From: Intestinibacter bartlettii
GTDB lineage: Bacteria; Bacillota; Clostridia; Peptostreptococcales; Peptostreptococcaceae
DNA: 64,000 nt
Direction of reading: 5' to 3'
Assembly (NCBI RefSeq): GCF_018917435.1
Contig: NZ_JAHLOQ010000001.1
Span: forward strand, 62,001-126,000
In this document: positions 19,132-29,084 of the stretch, piece after piece
How the letters are laid out: each line of letters opens with the position of its first letter
Numbering within the stretch: the stretch's first letter is position 1
Notes under the pieces: model-generated
What the model saw: only the letters and a program-made list of their open reading frames with translations
Databases searched by the model: none
Told to the model about the DNA's origin: nothing
Translations under genes and position numbers: made by a program

Positions 19132-20127
19132 ATGGTATTTGATTGTCATTCTGATTTATTCACTGATGTAACTGTAAAAATGCTCAAAGGTGAAAAAGAT
19201 ATTATAAAAAATCACTACTTAGATAAATTAAATAAAGGTGGTTTGATAGGAGGAATATATGTAATTTGGATAGATCCGCCTTATGATAAATGCCCAGATA
19301 AAAGAGTAAAACAAATTGTAGATTGTCTAACTCAAGAGATTAATTCTAATTCTGATATTATACATCAGGTTAGAAATTTCTCTGATTTTGAAAAAGGTCT
19401 AAAAGAAAATAAATTAAGTATAATGGTCGGTATGGAAGGACTTAGTTATATTGGAGAAGATGTAGATATGCTTCACTATTTTTATGATGTAGTAGGTGCT
19501 AGACATGCATCGCTTACTTGGAATGAACAAAATGCTCTAGCAACTGGTGTTGGAGGAGACCCTTCACGAGGCCTTACAGAAGCAGGCCAAAATGCAATTA
19601 GAAAATTAGAAGAACTAAAAATGCTAGTTGATGTATCTCATGCAAATGAAAAGTCATTTTGGGACATAATAAATATTGCATCAAGTCCAATAATTGCATC
19701 ACATTCAAATGTAAAATCTCTGTCAAATCATAGACGAAATCTTACAGATGATCAAATTAAATCTATTGCTGAGAGCGGCGGCTTAATAGGTATGAACGGT
19801 TATAGAGACTTTGTCGACCGTAAAATTTGGCAAAAGGCAGATGTTAAAGACTTAGTAAATCACATAGATTATATCGCTGACTTAGTTGGTGTCGAACATA
19901 TATGTTGTGGTTTTGACTTTTCTGGATTTATAGACCAAGACTGTTTATCTGCATTTTTAGAAGATACTTCAAACCCGAATGTATTAGGTTTAAAAGAATT
20001 TGAAGATACACCTAATTTAATAAAAGAACTTCAAAAAAGAGGATACACCAAATATGAAATTGATAATATCAGTTATAAAAATGCATTTAGAGTTATCAAA
20101 CAAGTTATCGGAAATTCTAAACTTTAA
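19132..20127 (+). CDS. membrane dipeptidase-like (peptidase M19) protein
   Basis: 331 residues, TIM-barrel metal-dependent dipeptidase. DCHSDL near the N-terminus gives His and Asp metal ligands; MVGMEGLSYIG supplies the bridging Glu, DVSHAN and ASHSNVKSLSNHRRN the further His ligands and RRN motif, and GFDFSGF the C-terminal Asp. It likely hydrolyses dipeptides or D-amino-acid-containing dipeptides. No signal peptide, so it is cytoplasmic. The ribosome site is poor (GGAAAGCAGG about 8 bases upstream). It precedes a DUF819 membrane protein; this pairing may link peptide breakdown to transport. Confidence 0.9.
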   Translation: MVFDCHSDLFTDVTVKMLKGEKDIIKNHYLDKLNKGGLIGGIYVIWIDPPYDKCPDKRVKQIVDCLTQEINSNSDIIHQVRNFSDFEKGLKENKLSIMVGMEGLSYIGEDVDMLHYFYDVVGARHASLTWNEQNALATGVGGDPSRGLTEAGQNAIRKLEELKMLVDVSHANEKSFWDIINIASSPIIASHSNVKSLSNHRRNLTDDQIKSIAESGGLIGMNGYRDFVDRKIWQKADVKDLVNHIDYIADLVGVEHICCGFDFSGFIDQDCLSAFLEDTSNPNVLGLKEFEDTPNLIKELQKRGYTKYEIDNISYKNAFRVIKQVIGNSKL

Positions 20128-20155
20128 CTCTATTTAGTTTGTTTTTTTATTATCT

Positions 20156-20201
20156 ACCACAATATAGCTCATTTAACTATATTGTGGTACTTTTATTTTT
20201 T
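20156..20201 (+). terminator. terminator after the dipeptidase gene
   Basis: Perfect 12-bp stem ACCACAATATAG (20156-20167) / CTATATTGTGGT (20177-20188), then ACTTTTATTTTTTT. Confidence 0.88.
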
Positions 20202-20280
20202 TAGATTTCCAAATATAATATATAATGTATTAAATTGTTTTTTTAATTATATTGAAAATTATATTTTTAGGAGGATTTAT

Positions 20281-21483
20281 ATGAATAGTTTAATTTCAGC
20301 CGATAACACTTGGGTCTTATGGGCTTTTTTATGTGGTTGGGCTGCAATAAGTATCGTATTAGAACAAAAATACAATTGGGCTGCTAAAATTACAGGAGCA
20401 ATTATAGCCTTAATTGGTGCTTTAGCACTATCAAATTTAAAAATTATACCAACTGACTCTCCTGTTTACGATGATGTTTGGACATATGTTGTTCCACTTG
20501 CAATTACACTTTTATTATATCAATGCGATATAAAAAAGATATGGAAAGAAAGTGGAAAGATGCTTGTAATTTATCTACTAAGTGCAGTAGGTACTATGAC
20601 AGGTGCTATAGTTGGATTTTATTTATTAGCAAGTAAAATTCCTTTCCTAGCTGAAGTTGCTGGAATGATGACAGGATCATACATCGGTGGTGGAGCAAAC
20701 TTTGCTGCTATGTCAGCTGCTTTTGAACTTCCTGGTGATGTTGTTTCTGCAGCAGTTGTTTCTGATAATTTATTAATGGCATTATACTTCTTCGTATTAA
20801 TAACTATACCATCAATAAACTTCTTCAGAAAACACTTCCTTCATCCACATGTTCAGGAATTTGAAAAACAAGAAATAAAAGAAGGTGAAACTACAGCTTC
20901 TTCTTATTGGAGCCGTAAAGATATATCATTAAAAGATATAGCATTATCTATAGGTAGTGCATTTGCAATTGTAGCTATATCAAATACTATAGCAGAATTT
21001 TTATCAGCTACTATACCTACTAGTAATGCCTTTTTATCACTTTTAAATACTTTACTTGGAAACCAATATTTAATAATAACTACTGTTACTATGATTTGCG
21101 CTTCTGTGTTTAGTGATTTCTTCTCTAATCTTGGAGGTGCTCAAGAAATTGGTACATATCTAATATACATATTCTTTGTTGTAATAGGTGTGCCTGCTTC
21201 AATACAATCTATAATAGTAAATTCACCATTATTATTAGTATTCTGCTTTATAGTAGTTCTTATAAATATGTTAGTAACATTTGTTTGTGCTAAAATATTT
21301 AAATTTAACTTAGAAGATGCAATACTTGCTTCTAATGCTTGTATCGGTGGTCCTACAACAGCTGCTGCAATGGCAGTATCTAAAGGCTGGACAAAATTAA
21401 TAGCTCCTATAATGCTTATTGGTACTTTAGGTTATGTTATAGGAAACTATTGTGGAATTATAATAGGTAATTTCTTATTATAA
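20281..21483 (+). CDS. DUF819 family membrane protein
   Basis: 400 residues, about 12 hydrophobic segments. Glycine-rich blocks GSYIGGGANFAAMSAAF and ASNACIGGPTTAAAMAVSKG in the two halves match the DUF819 (YjcL-like) family, which has an inverted-repeat transporter architecture. The substrate is unknown. The ATG at 20281 has GGAGG 7 bases upstream; an apparent 33-codon extension overlaps the preceding terminator and is false. It may share function with the preceding dipeptidase. Confidence 0.87.
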   Translation: MNSLISADNTWVLWAFLCGWAAISIVLEQKYNWAAKITGAIIALIGALALSNLKIIPTDSPVYDDVWTYVVPLAITLLLYQCDIKKIWKESGKMLVIYLLSAVGTMTGAIVGFYLLASKIPFLAEVAGMMTGSYIGGGANFAAMSAAFELPGDVVSAAVVSDNLLMALYFFVLITIPSINFFRKHFLHPHVQEFEKQEIKEGETTASSYWSRKDISLKDIALSIGSAFAIVAISNTIAEFLSATIPTSNAFLSLLNTLLGNQYLIITTVTMICASVFSDFFSNLGGAQEIGTYLIYIFFVVIGVPASIQSIIVNSPLLLVFCFIVVLINMLVTFVCAKIFKFNLEDAILASNACIGGPTTAAAMAVSKGWTKLIAPIMLIGTLGYVIGNYCGIIIGNFLL

Positions 21484-21530
21484 GGTTAAATTGTAGATAA
21501 CTATAATTTTAAAATAAAATAATACTGTAT

Positions 21531-21569
21531 AAAAAGAGATAACATAAAATACTTGTTATCTCTTTTTTG
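21531..21569 (+). terminator. terminator after the DUF819 gene
   Basis: Stem AAAAAGAGATAAC (21531-21543) with GTTATCTCTTTTT (21555-21567), followed by more T. Confidence 0.88.
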
Positions 21570-21822
21570 TTTGTTTTATTATTAACAACCACTACTATTA
21601 TTATTTACATCAATCGTGGTACTTTATATTTTTTTTATCTATACATATAATTATTATATAAGATAAACATTGCTACTATATAGTAATCTTTATTTATTTA
21701 ATATAAGCAAAAAATAAATCTAAAATTTATACTTATTATAACTTCTGTAAATAATAAGTGTAATTTAATAGCAAATTCAATATTTTATATATTAATATTT
21801 TATATATTTAGGAGAGATAAAA
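21570..21822 (+). other. ddl upstream region
   Basis: Together with the terminator this is a 339-base gap. It holds a weak inverted repeat ACCAC...GTGGT (about 21586-21617), followed by a T-run and resembling the terminator at 20156; it may be a second, decayed terminator. The rest is AT-rich leader for ddl. I see no ORF with a ribosome site and no riboswitch. Confidence 0.3.
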
Positions 21823-22728
21823 ATGAAAAAGAAAGTTGTTGTAATAATGGGTGGTATTTCATCTGAACGTGAAGTATCTTTAAATTCTGGTAGATCTGTG
21901 CTTAAAAACATAGACAGAGAAAAATATGACGTACATGAATTAGTAATAGATCATCCTATGGATGTTGTAAATAAAATGCCTGAAGGAGTAGACTTTGCAT
22001 TATTAGTTCTTCATGGTAAATATGGTGAAGATGGAACTATTCAATCTATGTTAGAATCTATGGGCATTAAATATTCAGGATGTGGACCTCTAACTAGTGG
22101 AATATGTATGGATAAAAATATGAGTAAAAAGGTATTAAAAGCATCAGATATACCTACTGCTCCTTGGACAATTGCAAAATCACTTGACTCAATAGACTAC
22201 GATGCAATTGAAAAAATGGGTTATCCAGTTTTCATAAAACCAAACAGCGGTGGTTCTAGTGTTGCTACATTTAAAGTAGATAGAAAAGAAGATGTTTATG
22301 AAGCTGTAAGACAAGGCTTAGAAGTAGACGATATAGTTATGATAGAAGGTTATCTTCCTGGAGATGAATATACTTCTTTCATATTAAATGGAGAAGTTTT
22401 CCCAACTATAAAAATAAGTTCACCAAATGAATTCTTTGATTATGAATCAAAATATGCGACTGGTGATAAAGCCGCTACTGAAGAAGTTGTTTATTTAGAA
22501 GAAAATCTTCAAAATGAAATAAATATGAGAACTAAAGAATGCTGGGATGCATTTAACTGTAAAGCATTTGTAAGAGTTGACTTTATATTATCAAACGGTA
22601 AATTCTATGTTCTTGAATTAAACACACTTCCAGGAATGACAGTTACTAGTTTAATCCCTAGAAGTGCAAACGCTAAAGGTATATCTTACAGTGAATTAAT
22701 AGATAAAATAATAGAATACTCATTATAA
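21823..22728 (+). CDS. ddl: D-alanine--D-alanine ligase
   Basis: 301 residues, normal size. ATP-grasp enzyme making the D-Ala-D-Ala dipeptide for peptidoglycan. N-terminal VVIMGGISSEREVSLNSG, central PVFIKPNSGGSSVATFKV, and C-terminal FVRVDFILSNGKFYVLELNT and PGMT are all conserved. In the omega-loop/N-terminal region I see no sign of the D-Ala-D-Lac type (no VanA-like insertion). GGAGAG ribosome site. The next step, MurF, is encoded 2 kb away on the other strand. Confidence 0.96.
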   Translation: MKKKVVVIMGGISSEREVSLNSGRSVLKNIDREKYDVHELVIDHPMDVVNKMPEGVDFALLVLHGKYGEDGTIQSMLESMGIKYSGCGPLTSGICMDKNMSKKVLKASDIPTAPWTIAKSLDSIDYDAIEKMGYPVFIKPNSGGSSVATFKVDRKEDVYEAVRQGLEVDDIVMIEGYLPGDEYTSFILNGEVFPTIKISSPNEFFDYESKYATGDKAATEEVVYLEENLQNEINMRTKECWDAFNCKAFVRVDFILSNGKFYVLELNTLPGMTVTSLIPRSANAKGISYSELIDKIIEYSL

Positions 22729-22838
22729 AATTATAAAATAGTAAAAAATCTTTAAAAAAGTCATCATATATTCTTTCTTGTGACTTATAGTGGATAGTAT
22801 CTGACTTTTAATTTTAGTCAATATAATTTCCTATGAGT

Positions 22839-22905
22839 TATAATATATGTTATAATAATAAAGACAGTTGTGTTTTAGTAAATTAAAATATAATTGTCTT
22901 TATTT
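22839..22905 (+). promoter_or_regulatory. promoter and leader hairpin before the MocR gene
   Basis: A TATAAT -10 box (22839-22844) is followed by a hairpin AATAAAGACAGTT/AATTGTCTTTATT (about 22858-22905) and then TTTTTATG. The hairpin could be the ddl terminator or an attenuator of the downstream regulator. The upstream context TTAGTC...ATGAGTTATAAT recurs before the ABC-F gene at 26906-26934. Confidence 0.45.
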
Positions 22906-22962
22906 TTATGTAAATTTCAATTTAAATAAAAATATATTTTAATTTATTAAAGGAGGTACACT

Positions 22963-24420
22963 TTGTTATTTTTTAATTTTAAGTTAAATAAGGATGAACC
23001 AGTATATATTCAGATTAAAAACTATATAGAAGACTTAATAACAAAAGGATTACTTCCTATAAACAGTAAACTGCCTTCTACTAGAGAACTTTGTTCAATT
23101 TTAAATGTAAGCAGAAATAGTGTTTTAAGTGCTTATGAGGAATTAAAAACTGAAGGCCTAGTCTACTCTATTAAAGGTCAAGGTACTTTTGTAAAAGAAC
23201 AATCCTCTATTAGTACGTCTAGTTGGAATGTAGATTGGTCTTTATATGAAAATGAATATACAAAAAATTTAAATAAAATGGATTCTTCAAAAAATGAAAT
23301 TACTTGGAAGTCTGACTTAATCTCTTTTAAAAGTATCTCACCTGCTGGTGATCAATTTGATATGGAAGAATTAAAAAGAGCTTTTTTAAGCAGATTTAAT
23401 TTAGAAGGACATAAATTATTAAACTACGGATATGCTCAAGGTTATAAACCGTTAATTGAATTTTTAACAGAATATATGAATAATAAAAATGTAGACTCTA
23501 CAAATAAAGATATACTGATTACTAATGGATTTACAGAGGCTTTAAATATAATTATATCTTCACTTACTAAACCTGGAGATTATATCTTATGTGAAAATCC
23601 AACTCATAATGTATCTTTAAAAATATTTAAATCATATAACTTAAATATTTTACCTATGAATTTAAATAAAAATAGTCTAGATTTTGAAGGCATAAATGAG
23701 ACTTTAAAAAAATATAAAGGTAAAATTAAATTTGTCTACATTACACCATCGTACAATAATCCAACTGGAATAGTATTATCTCCAAATGACAGATTTAAGT
23801 TTTATAATTTAATGAAAGAAAACAACATAGCCATAATAGAAGATGGATTTAATGAAGAGCTGCTTTATTCTAGTTCGCATATATTCCCAATATGCTCTTT
23901 AGATAATAAAAATAACGGTGTAATCTATATTGGTAGTTTTTCAAAAATTCTATTTCCAGGAATGAGAATTGGATGGATATTTGGCGATAAAAACTTAATT
24001 AATAGATTAGTAAGTGTAAAAAGAAGTATAAATATGCATGTATCATTTTTGGATCAAGGTATCTTATACGACTACTTAAAAAACAGTAACTTTGACAAAT
24101 ACTTAAAGAAAATACGAAAATATTATGGAGATAAATTTAACTTTGCACTACAGTGTGCTAACAAATACATCAACTCTGAATATGTATTAGGTGATGGAGG
24201 TCTTCATTTATTCTTTAAAATAAAAGATATAGATACTAGATATTTACTTGAAAAATGCCACGAAAAAGGTGTTATATTTATGCCTGGTGATGTATTTTTC
24301 ATAGATGAAAATCAAAATAATTTTATGAGACTTGGATTTTCTAGATTAGAAAAAGATGAAATAGAAAAAGGTATAAAAATAATTGGTGAAACTATAGATC
24401 AAATTAGACAATCTAAATAA
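22963..24420 (+). CDS. MocR-type regulator (GntR helix-turn-helix plus aminotransferase domain)
   Basis: 485 residues. Residues 1-75 are a GntR winged helix (LPSTRELCSILNVSRNSVLS, GQGTFVKE); residues about 110-485 form a type I aminotransferase fold with the PLP lysine in GSFSKILFPGMRIGW and YITPSYNNPTG. MocR proteins sense PLP or an amino acid and switch target genes such as pdxST or gab genes. The start is TTG at 22963 with a perfect AAAGGAGG 5 bases upstream. No pdxS/pdxT or other obvious target lies next to it; a pyridoxal kinase gene exists at 51673. Target unknown. Confidence 0.92.
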   Translation: MLFFNFKLNKDEPVYIQIKNYIEDLITKGLLPINSKLPSTRELCSILNVSRNSVLSAYEELKTEGLVYSIKGQGTFVKEQSSISTSSWNVDWSLYENEYTKNLNKMDSSKNEITWKSDLISFKSISPAGDQFDMEELKRAFLSRFNLEGHKLLNYGYAQGYKPLIEFLTEYMNNKNVDSTNKDILITNGFTEALNIIISSLTKPGDYILCENPTHNVSLKIFKSYNLNILPMNLNKNSLDFEGINETLKKYKGKIKFVYITPSYNNPTGIVLSPNDRFKFYNLMKENNIAIIEDGFNEELLYSSSHIFPICSLDNKNNGVIYIGSFSKILFPGMRIGWIFGDKNLINRLVSVKRSINMHVSFLDQGILYDYLKNSNFDKYLKKIRKYYGDKFNFALQCANKYINSEYVLGDGGLHLFFKIKDIDTRYLLEKCHEKGVIFMPGDVFFIDENQNNFMRLGFSRLEKDEIEKGIKIIGETIDQIRQSK

Positions 24421-24424
24421 ATTT

Positions 24425-24465
24425 AAAAGGTGTGCATAACTTGAATGTTTTGCACACCTTTTTTA
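24425..24465. terminator. bidirectional terminator
   Basis: Perfect stem AAAAGGTGTGCA/TGCACACCTTTT with a 14-base loop and a T-run; it lies between convergent mocR and murF. Confidence 0.88.
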
Positions 24466-24511
24466 ATCTTTTTATTTTTTTATAAATAACTTATACTTCT
24501 TTAGGTATTAA

Positions 24512-25888
24512 TTATTTGCTTAAGAACTCAACAACTTCTTCTAAGTGCATTCCTCTAGATGCTTTAACTAATATAGCATCTCCTTTTTGTAATATATCTT
24601 TAAAGTTTTCGATTGCTTCTTCTTTTGTTTCAAAGTAGTGAGTATTTTCTTTATTCATGCCGTTTTCGATTGCTTCTTCTACCATAAATCTTGCATCTTT
24701 ACCTACTGCTATAAGTACATCTGCATTTTGGCTAGCATCCTTACCTACTTCTCTATGACCAGCTTCTGCAAAAGAACCCATTTCAAACATATCTCCTAAT
24801 ACAGCAACTTTTCTGTTTTCATATCTGTTTAATACTTTTAAAGCTGCTCTCATAGAGTCTACACTTGCATTGTAAACTGAATCTATAACTGTATAATTAT
24901 CAGTTTTTATAACATCCATTCTAGATTTAGTTATTTCTAAATTTTCAAGACCATCTCTTATTTTATCTAAACTTATTCCTAGAGTTTGACCTACAAGTAT
25001 CGCTGCCATAGCATTGTATATGTTATGTTCTCCAACTGTTGGTATATAGAACTTTTCTATTTTATTATCTATCATAACGTTGAAAGTTGTATCACTGTCG
25101 TTCATTTCAAAATCTACACAGTATATTGTGTTATCTTTTTCAAATCCGAAAGTTTTTAATTTGTAATTTAATTCTTTTCCTTTTAATGTAGCTAACATAT
25201 CATCATCGCCATTTACGATTAATGTAGAGTTTTCATCAAAGTTTGTTGTTATCTCCATCTTAGCTTTAAATATTCCCTCTCTAGAACCAAGTCTTTCAAC
25301 ATGAGAAAGACCTATATTTGATATAACTCCTATTTGAGGATTTACTATATTAACTAAGTACTCAATTTCATTAAATCCACTCATACCCATTTCAATTACA
25401 GCACATTCATAGCTTTTATCTAAATTAGCAAGTGTTAGTGGCACCCCAAATTGATTGTTTAAATTTCCTGTATTTTTAAGAGTTTTATATTTGCTAGATA
25501 CAGCAGCATAAACCATATCTCTTGTAGATGTTTTCCCTACACTACCTGTAACTCCTATATAAGGTATATCGAATTTGTTTTTGTAGTATCTTGATATATC
25601 ACCAAGTGCGAATTCAGTATTTTCAACTTCAATTATATTTACATCATCGCCTATTATTTCTAAATTATTATTTTTATTTTTTATTATTGTTTTACATCCA
25701 TTTTCTATAGCTGAGTTTATAAACTTATGTCCGTCTAAAGACTCCCCTATTATAGCGAAAAACACATTATTTTTATTTGCAAGTCTACTATCTATAACTA
25801 ACTCATTTATAGATGTTACTTCTTCACTTTTGCTTACTAAATGACCATTGCTGGCATTTACTAATTCTTCTATAGATAAATAATCCAT
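24512..25888 (-). CDS. murF: UDP-N-acetylmuramoyl-tripeptide--D-alanyl-D-alanine ligase
   Basis: 458 residues. Adds D-Ala-D-Ala to the UDP-MurNAc-tripeptide, the last cytoplasmic step of peptidoglycan precursor synthesis. N-terminal Mur ligase domain has SRLANKNNVFFAIIGE; ATP loop is GVTGSVGKTSTRDM; the central domain contains NTGNLNNQFGVPLTL and EMGMSGFNEIEYL; the C-terminal domain has DSVYNASVDSMRAAL and GDMFEMG. GAGAGGTG ribosome site. It stands alone rather than in a dcw cluster, near ddl. Confidence 0.97.
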   Translation of the reverse strand: MDYLSIEELVNASNGHLVSKSEEVTSINELVIDSRLANKNNVFFAIIGESLDGHKFINSAIENGCKTIIKNKNNNLEIIGDDVNIIEVENTEFALGDISRYYKNKFDIPYIGVTGSVGKTSTRDMVYAAVSSKYKTLKNTGNLNNQFGVPLTLANLDKSYECAVIEMGMSGFNEIEYLVNIVNPQIGVISNIGLSHVERLGSREGIFKAKMEITTNFDENSTLIVNGDDDMLATLKGKELNYKLKTFGFEKDNTIYCVDFEMNDSDTTFNVMIDNKIEKFYIPTVGEHNIYNAMAAILVGQTLGISLDKIRDGLENLEITKSRMDVIKTDNYTVIDSVYNASVDSMRAALKVLNRYENRKVAVLGDMFEMGSFAEAGHREVGKDASQNADVLIAVGKDARFMVEEAIENGMNKENTHYFETKEEAIENFKDILQKGDAILVKASRGMHLEEVVEFLSK

Positions 25889-26010
25889 ATTTGCACCTCT
25901 CTAATACTTTAAATTCTCTAAAAAATTATACCATATATCTTAGTAATATTATAAGGTTTTAATAATTTTATATTGTTAATTTAAAGTTTTTGGTATAAAT
26001 ACTATTCTAA

Positions 26011-26802
26011 TTAAATATTATTTTTTACTACTTCTCTTAATTTTATAAAGCCATTTTTATAAAGTATATCTAAAGATTCTCTAAGTTCATCTACATCATT
26101 GATTTCAAGTGCTATAGTTATATCTTTATCTTTTAATTTATTTAACATTTCCATTATGTTAATATCGCCTTTATTTATTGCTAGATGTGAATCCTTATCC
26201 CCGTAGTTATTGTGTATATGCATATGTTTCATATAATTTCCTAATGATTGTATCCATTCTTCTACATCTATTTTTGAATATGCATTAACATGGCCTATAT
26301 CTAAACATGCAGATGTTTTTTCATCGTAAATTTCATCCATAAGTGCATTTATTACATAGCTCTCATCTTCATGTACATTTTCAATATGTATTTTTATTTT
26401 ATCGTTCTTTTTATCTTTTAAGAAGTTTTTCCAATAATTAGGTGTACGAGTAAGCCACTCTTCATAACTATATGTTTTAGGATAATATCCATTATGATAT
26501 ACTACATAATTTGCATCCATTTTTTTTGCCACATCATAAGCTTGTTGCATCCTATGATTAGTAACTTGAGATATTAAATTGTCACGAGTTCCCGTACATA
26601 AATCAGCATATGGTCCATGTATCCCAATTTCTATTTTATTGTATAAATCTCCTAACTCCTCTTTATAAATATCTATAAATTCATCTTGCTTGTCTAAACA
26701 GTAAGGACTTGCAAATAATACTATTTCTAATCCAATGTCGTATTTTTCTAGCAAATCTATAATATTTTCTGTTTCTGTTAATTGTGATATATATACCTTC
26801 AT
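26011..26802 (-). CDS. TIM-barrel sugar phosphate isomerase/epimerase-like protein
   Basis: 263 residues in the AP-endonuclease-2-like TIM-barrel family. Metal-ligand type motifs are visible: IGIHGPYADL, VYHNGYYPK, KIHIENVHED, ACLDIGHVNAY, MKHMHIHNNYG and IALEIND. The family covers sugar isomerases, inosose dehydratases and endonuclease IV relatives, so activity is open. A GGGGAAA-type ribosome site precedes ATG. It follows murF upstream on the same strand with about 120 bases between them; not obviously an operon. Confidence 0.8.
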   Translation of the reverse strand: MKVYISQLTETENIIDLLEKYDIGLEIVLFASPYCLDKQDEFIDIYKEELGDLYNKIEIGIHGPYADLCTGTRDNLISQVTNHRMQQAYDVAKKMDANYVVYHNGYYPKTYSYEEWLTRTPNYWKNFLKDKKNDKIKIHIENVHEDESYVINALMDEIYDEKTSACLDIGHVNAYSKIDVEEWIQSLGNYMKHMHIHNNYGDKDSHLAINKGDINIMEMLNKLKDKDITIALEINDVDELRESLDILYKNGFIKLREVVKNNI

Positions 26803-26928
26803 GTTATATTTTTTCCCCTCTTTAAGTTTTACATTATAAAATTTTAATAAAAAATAAACTAAATAAATATTCTACATAATATTTTATTTTTATTATTAAT
26901 ATTATTAGTCTAATATGCGTTTATGAGT

Positions 26929-27039
26929 TATAATATAATGTATATTTTAATCAAATTAAATATTTGTTAATTAAATTTTATACTGTGATAATAATCTTTA
27001 CAAGAATAATCATCGCAGTATTTGATAACTATTAGTTAT
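26929..27039 (+). promoter_or_regulatory. promoter and structured leader of the ABC-F gene
   Basis: A TATAAT box lies at 26929-26934. A 40-base inverted repeat (26981-27020) pairs TACTGTGAT-type and ATCATCGCAGTA-type arms with a short loop, and a second small hairpin ATAACT/AGTTAT follows at 27025-27039. Many ABC-F genes are controlled by leader attenuation; I see no leader peptide with a ribosome site here, so attenuation is speculative. Confidence 0.4.
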
Positions 27040-27091
27040 ACCTAAATTATTAATAATTATTAAATTGAAATTTTATATAAAGGTGAGATAC

Positions 27092-29014
27092 ATGAATTTA
27101 ATAACATTAGAAAACATTAGCAAAAGTTATTCTGAAAAAAAATTACTTGAGAATATTTCTTTAGGAATAAATGATAAAGAAAAAATAGGCTTAATAGGTG
27201 TAAATGGTACTGGTAAATCTACTCTACTTAAAATAATTGCTGGAGCAGAAATACCTGATGATGGTACTATTACAAAAGCCAACAAAGTAAGAATAGAATA
27301 TCTTCCTCAAAACCCATATTATGATGAAGATGCTACAGTTTTAGAACAAGTATTTAAAGGTACTTGCGAGGAAATGAAAATTATAGGAGACTATCAAGAT
27401 ATTTTAGATAAAATAAATAAATCCTATGATGAAGAGTTAAATGAAAAACTGCTAAAATTACAAGAGAAAATGGATGCTTTAAATCTTTGGGATTTAGAAA
27501 GCAGCGCAAAAACTGTTTTAACTAAACTAGGTATAAAAGATTTCAATCAAAAGGTTAAAGAGCTTTCAGGTGGACAAAGAAAAAGAGTTTCACTTGCTTC
27601 AGCACTTATCCCACCTTGTGAATTACTTATTTTAGATGAGCCTACAAACCACTTAGACAATGATACTATCGACTGGTTAGAAACTTACTTAAACTCATTT
27701 AAAGGATCTATTTTAATGATTACACATGACAGATACTTCTTAGATCGTGTAACTAATAGAATATTAGAACTTGATAAAGGTGTTTTATACAGTTATGAAG
27801 GAAATTATTCTGTATTTTTAGAGAAAAAGATGAATAGACTTCAACTTGCTGAATCTATGGAAGCAAAACGTCAAAATTTACTTAGAAAAGAGCTTGCTTG
27901 GGTAAGACGTGGGGCAAAAGCTAGAACTACAAAACAAAAAGCTAGACTTCAAAGATTTGACGAATTATCAAATAAAAATGACTTCACTCCAGAAGATAAA
28001 TTAGAAATATCTGTTGGTAGCAGCAGACTTGGTAAAAAAATAATCGAAATAGAAAATCTAAGCAAATCATTTGATGGAAGAACTTTTATAGATAATTTAG
28101 ATTATACTTTAGCCCGTACAGATAGAATAGGTATAGTTGGTAGAAATGGTCTTGGTAAATCTACTTTAATAAGACTTTTAAATGGTGAAATCAAACCAGA
28201 TAGTGGTACAATTTCTATTGGTGAAACTGTAAAAATAGGTTGCTTTAACCAAGATACTTCAAAAATGCACCCTGAAATGAGAGCTATAGATTATATAAAA
28301 GAAGAAAGTGATTATATAACTACTGCTGATGGACATAAAATAACAGCATCACAAATGTGTGAAAAGTTCTTATTTAATGGAACTCTACAATACACTCATA
28401 TTAAAAATTTATCTGGTGGAGAAAGAAGAAGACTTCAACTTCTTAGAGTTCTTATGATGGCTCCTAATGTACTTTTACTTGATGAGCCTACTAATGACTT
28501 AGATATCGATACTTTAAGTCGTCTAGAAGATTATTTAGACGAATTTAATGGTGTTCTTATATGTGTTTCACATGATAGATATTTCTTAGATAGAGTTTGC
28601 AATAAAATATTTGCATATGAAGGTCGTGGAAGAATAAACATCTATACAGGAAATTATAGTGATTACTTAAATTACAGAGAAGAAGAAAATATCGAGTTTG
28701 AAGAATTTGAACAAGAAGTTAAAGAAGAAAAACCTAAGGCTGTTAAAAAAGAAAAGCCTAAAGCTAAAAACAAGCCTAAATTCTCTTATAATGAACAAAG
28801 AGAATTTGATACTATAGATGAAGATATAGAAAAATTAGAAGAAAAAATAGCAAGTTTAGAAGAAGATACATCTAAATTTGCAACTGACTTTACAAAATTA
28901 CAAGAAATAATGGATGAAAAAACCAAACTAGAAAATGAATTACAAGTTAAATATGAACGTTGGGAATACTTAAACAACCTAGCAGAAGAAATTTCTAATT
29001 GGAGTAATAATTAA
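27092..29014 (+). CDS. ABC-F family ATPase (Uup-like)
   Basis: 640 residues with two ATPase domains and no membrane segments. Walker A GVNGTGKSTLLK and GRNGLGKSTLIR; signatures LSGGQRKRVSLASAL and LSGGERRRLQLLRVL; Walker B LLILDEPTNHLD and LLLDEPTNDLD. The inter-domain linker RRGAKARTTKQKARLQRFDEL is typical of ribosome-associated ABC-F proteins. The last 90 residues are a charged, Lys/Glu-rich coiled coil as in Uup. ABC-F proteins bind the ribosome and rescue translation or protect against antibiotics. ATG at 27092 (AAAGGTGAG upstream) is chosen over a start nine codons earlier. Confidence 0.93.
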   Translation: MNLITLENISKSYSEKKLLENISLGINDKEKIGLIGVNGTGKSTLLKIIAGAEIPDDGTITKANKVRIEYLPQNPYYDEDATVLEQVFKGTCEEMKIIGDYQDILDKINKSYDEELNEKLLKLQEKMDALNLWDLESSAKTVLTKLGIKDFNQKVKELSGGQRKRVSLASALIPPCELLILDEPTNHLDNDTIDWLETYLNSFKGSILMITHDRYFLDRVTNRILELDKGVLYSYEGNYSVFLEKKMNRLQLAESMEAKRQNLLRKELAWVRRGAKARTTKQKARLQRFDELSNKNDFTPEDKLEISVGSSRLGKKIIEIENLSKSFDGRTFIDNLDYTLARTDRIGIVGRNGLGKSTLIRLLNGEIKPDSGTISIGETVKIGCFNQDTSKMHPEMRAIDYIKEESDYITTADGHKITASQMCEKFLFNGTLQYTHIKNLSGGERRRLQLLRVLMMAPNVLLLDEPTNDLDIDTLSRLEDYLDEFNGVLICVSHDRYFLDRVCNKIFAYEGRGRINIYTGNYSDYLNYREEENIEFEEFEQEVKEEKPKAVKKEKPKAKNKPKFSYNEQREFDTIDEDIEKLEEKIASLEEDTSKFATDFTKLQEIMDEKTKLENELQVKYERWEYLNNLAEEISNWSNN

Positions 29015-29084
29015 ATACTCAAGAATAATTATTGTAACACTTGGGCAATCGACCTAACTAGCGAGGTTTATGAGGAGGAATAAT

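Noticed and set aside
22963-24420. PdxR-type call for the MocR gene
   Set aside because: No pdxS/pdxT or other B6 synthesis genes are nearby, so only the general MocR class is supported.
26938-26970. ATG-started 10-codon ORF in the ABC-F leader as a possible attenuator peptide
   Set aside because: It has no ribosome site and starts only a few bases after the proposed -10, so translation is unlikely.
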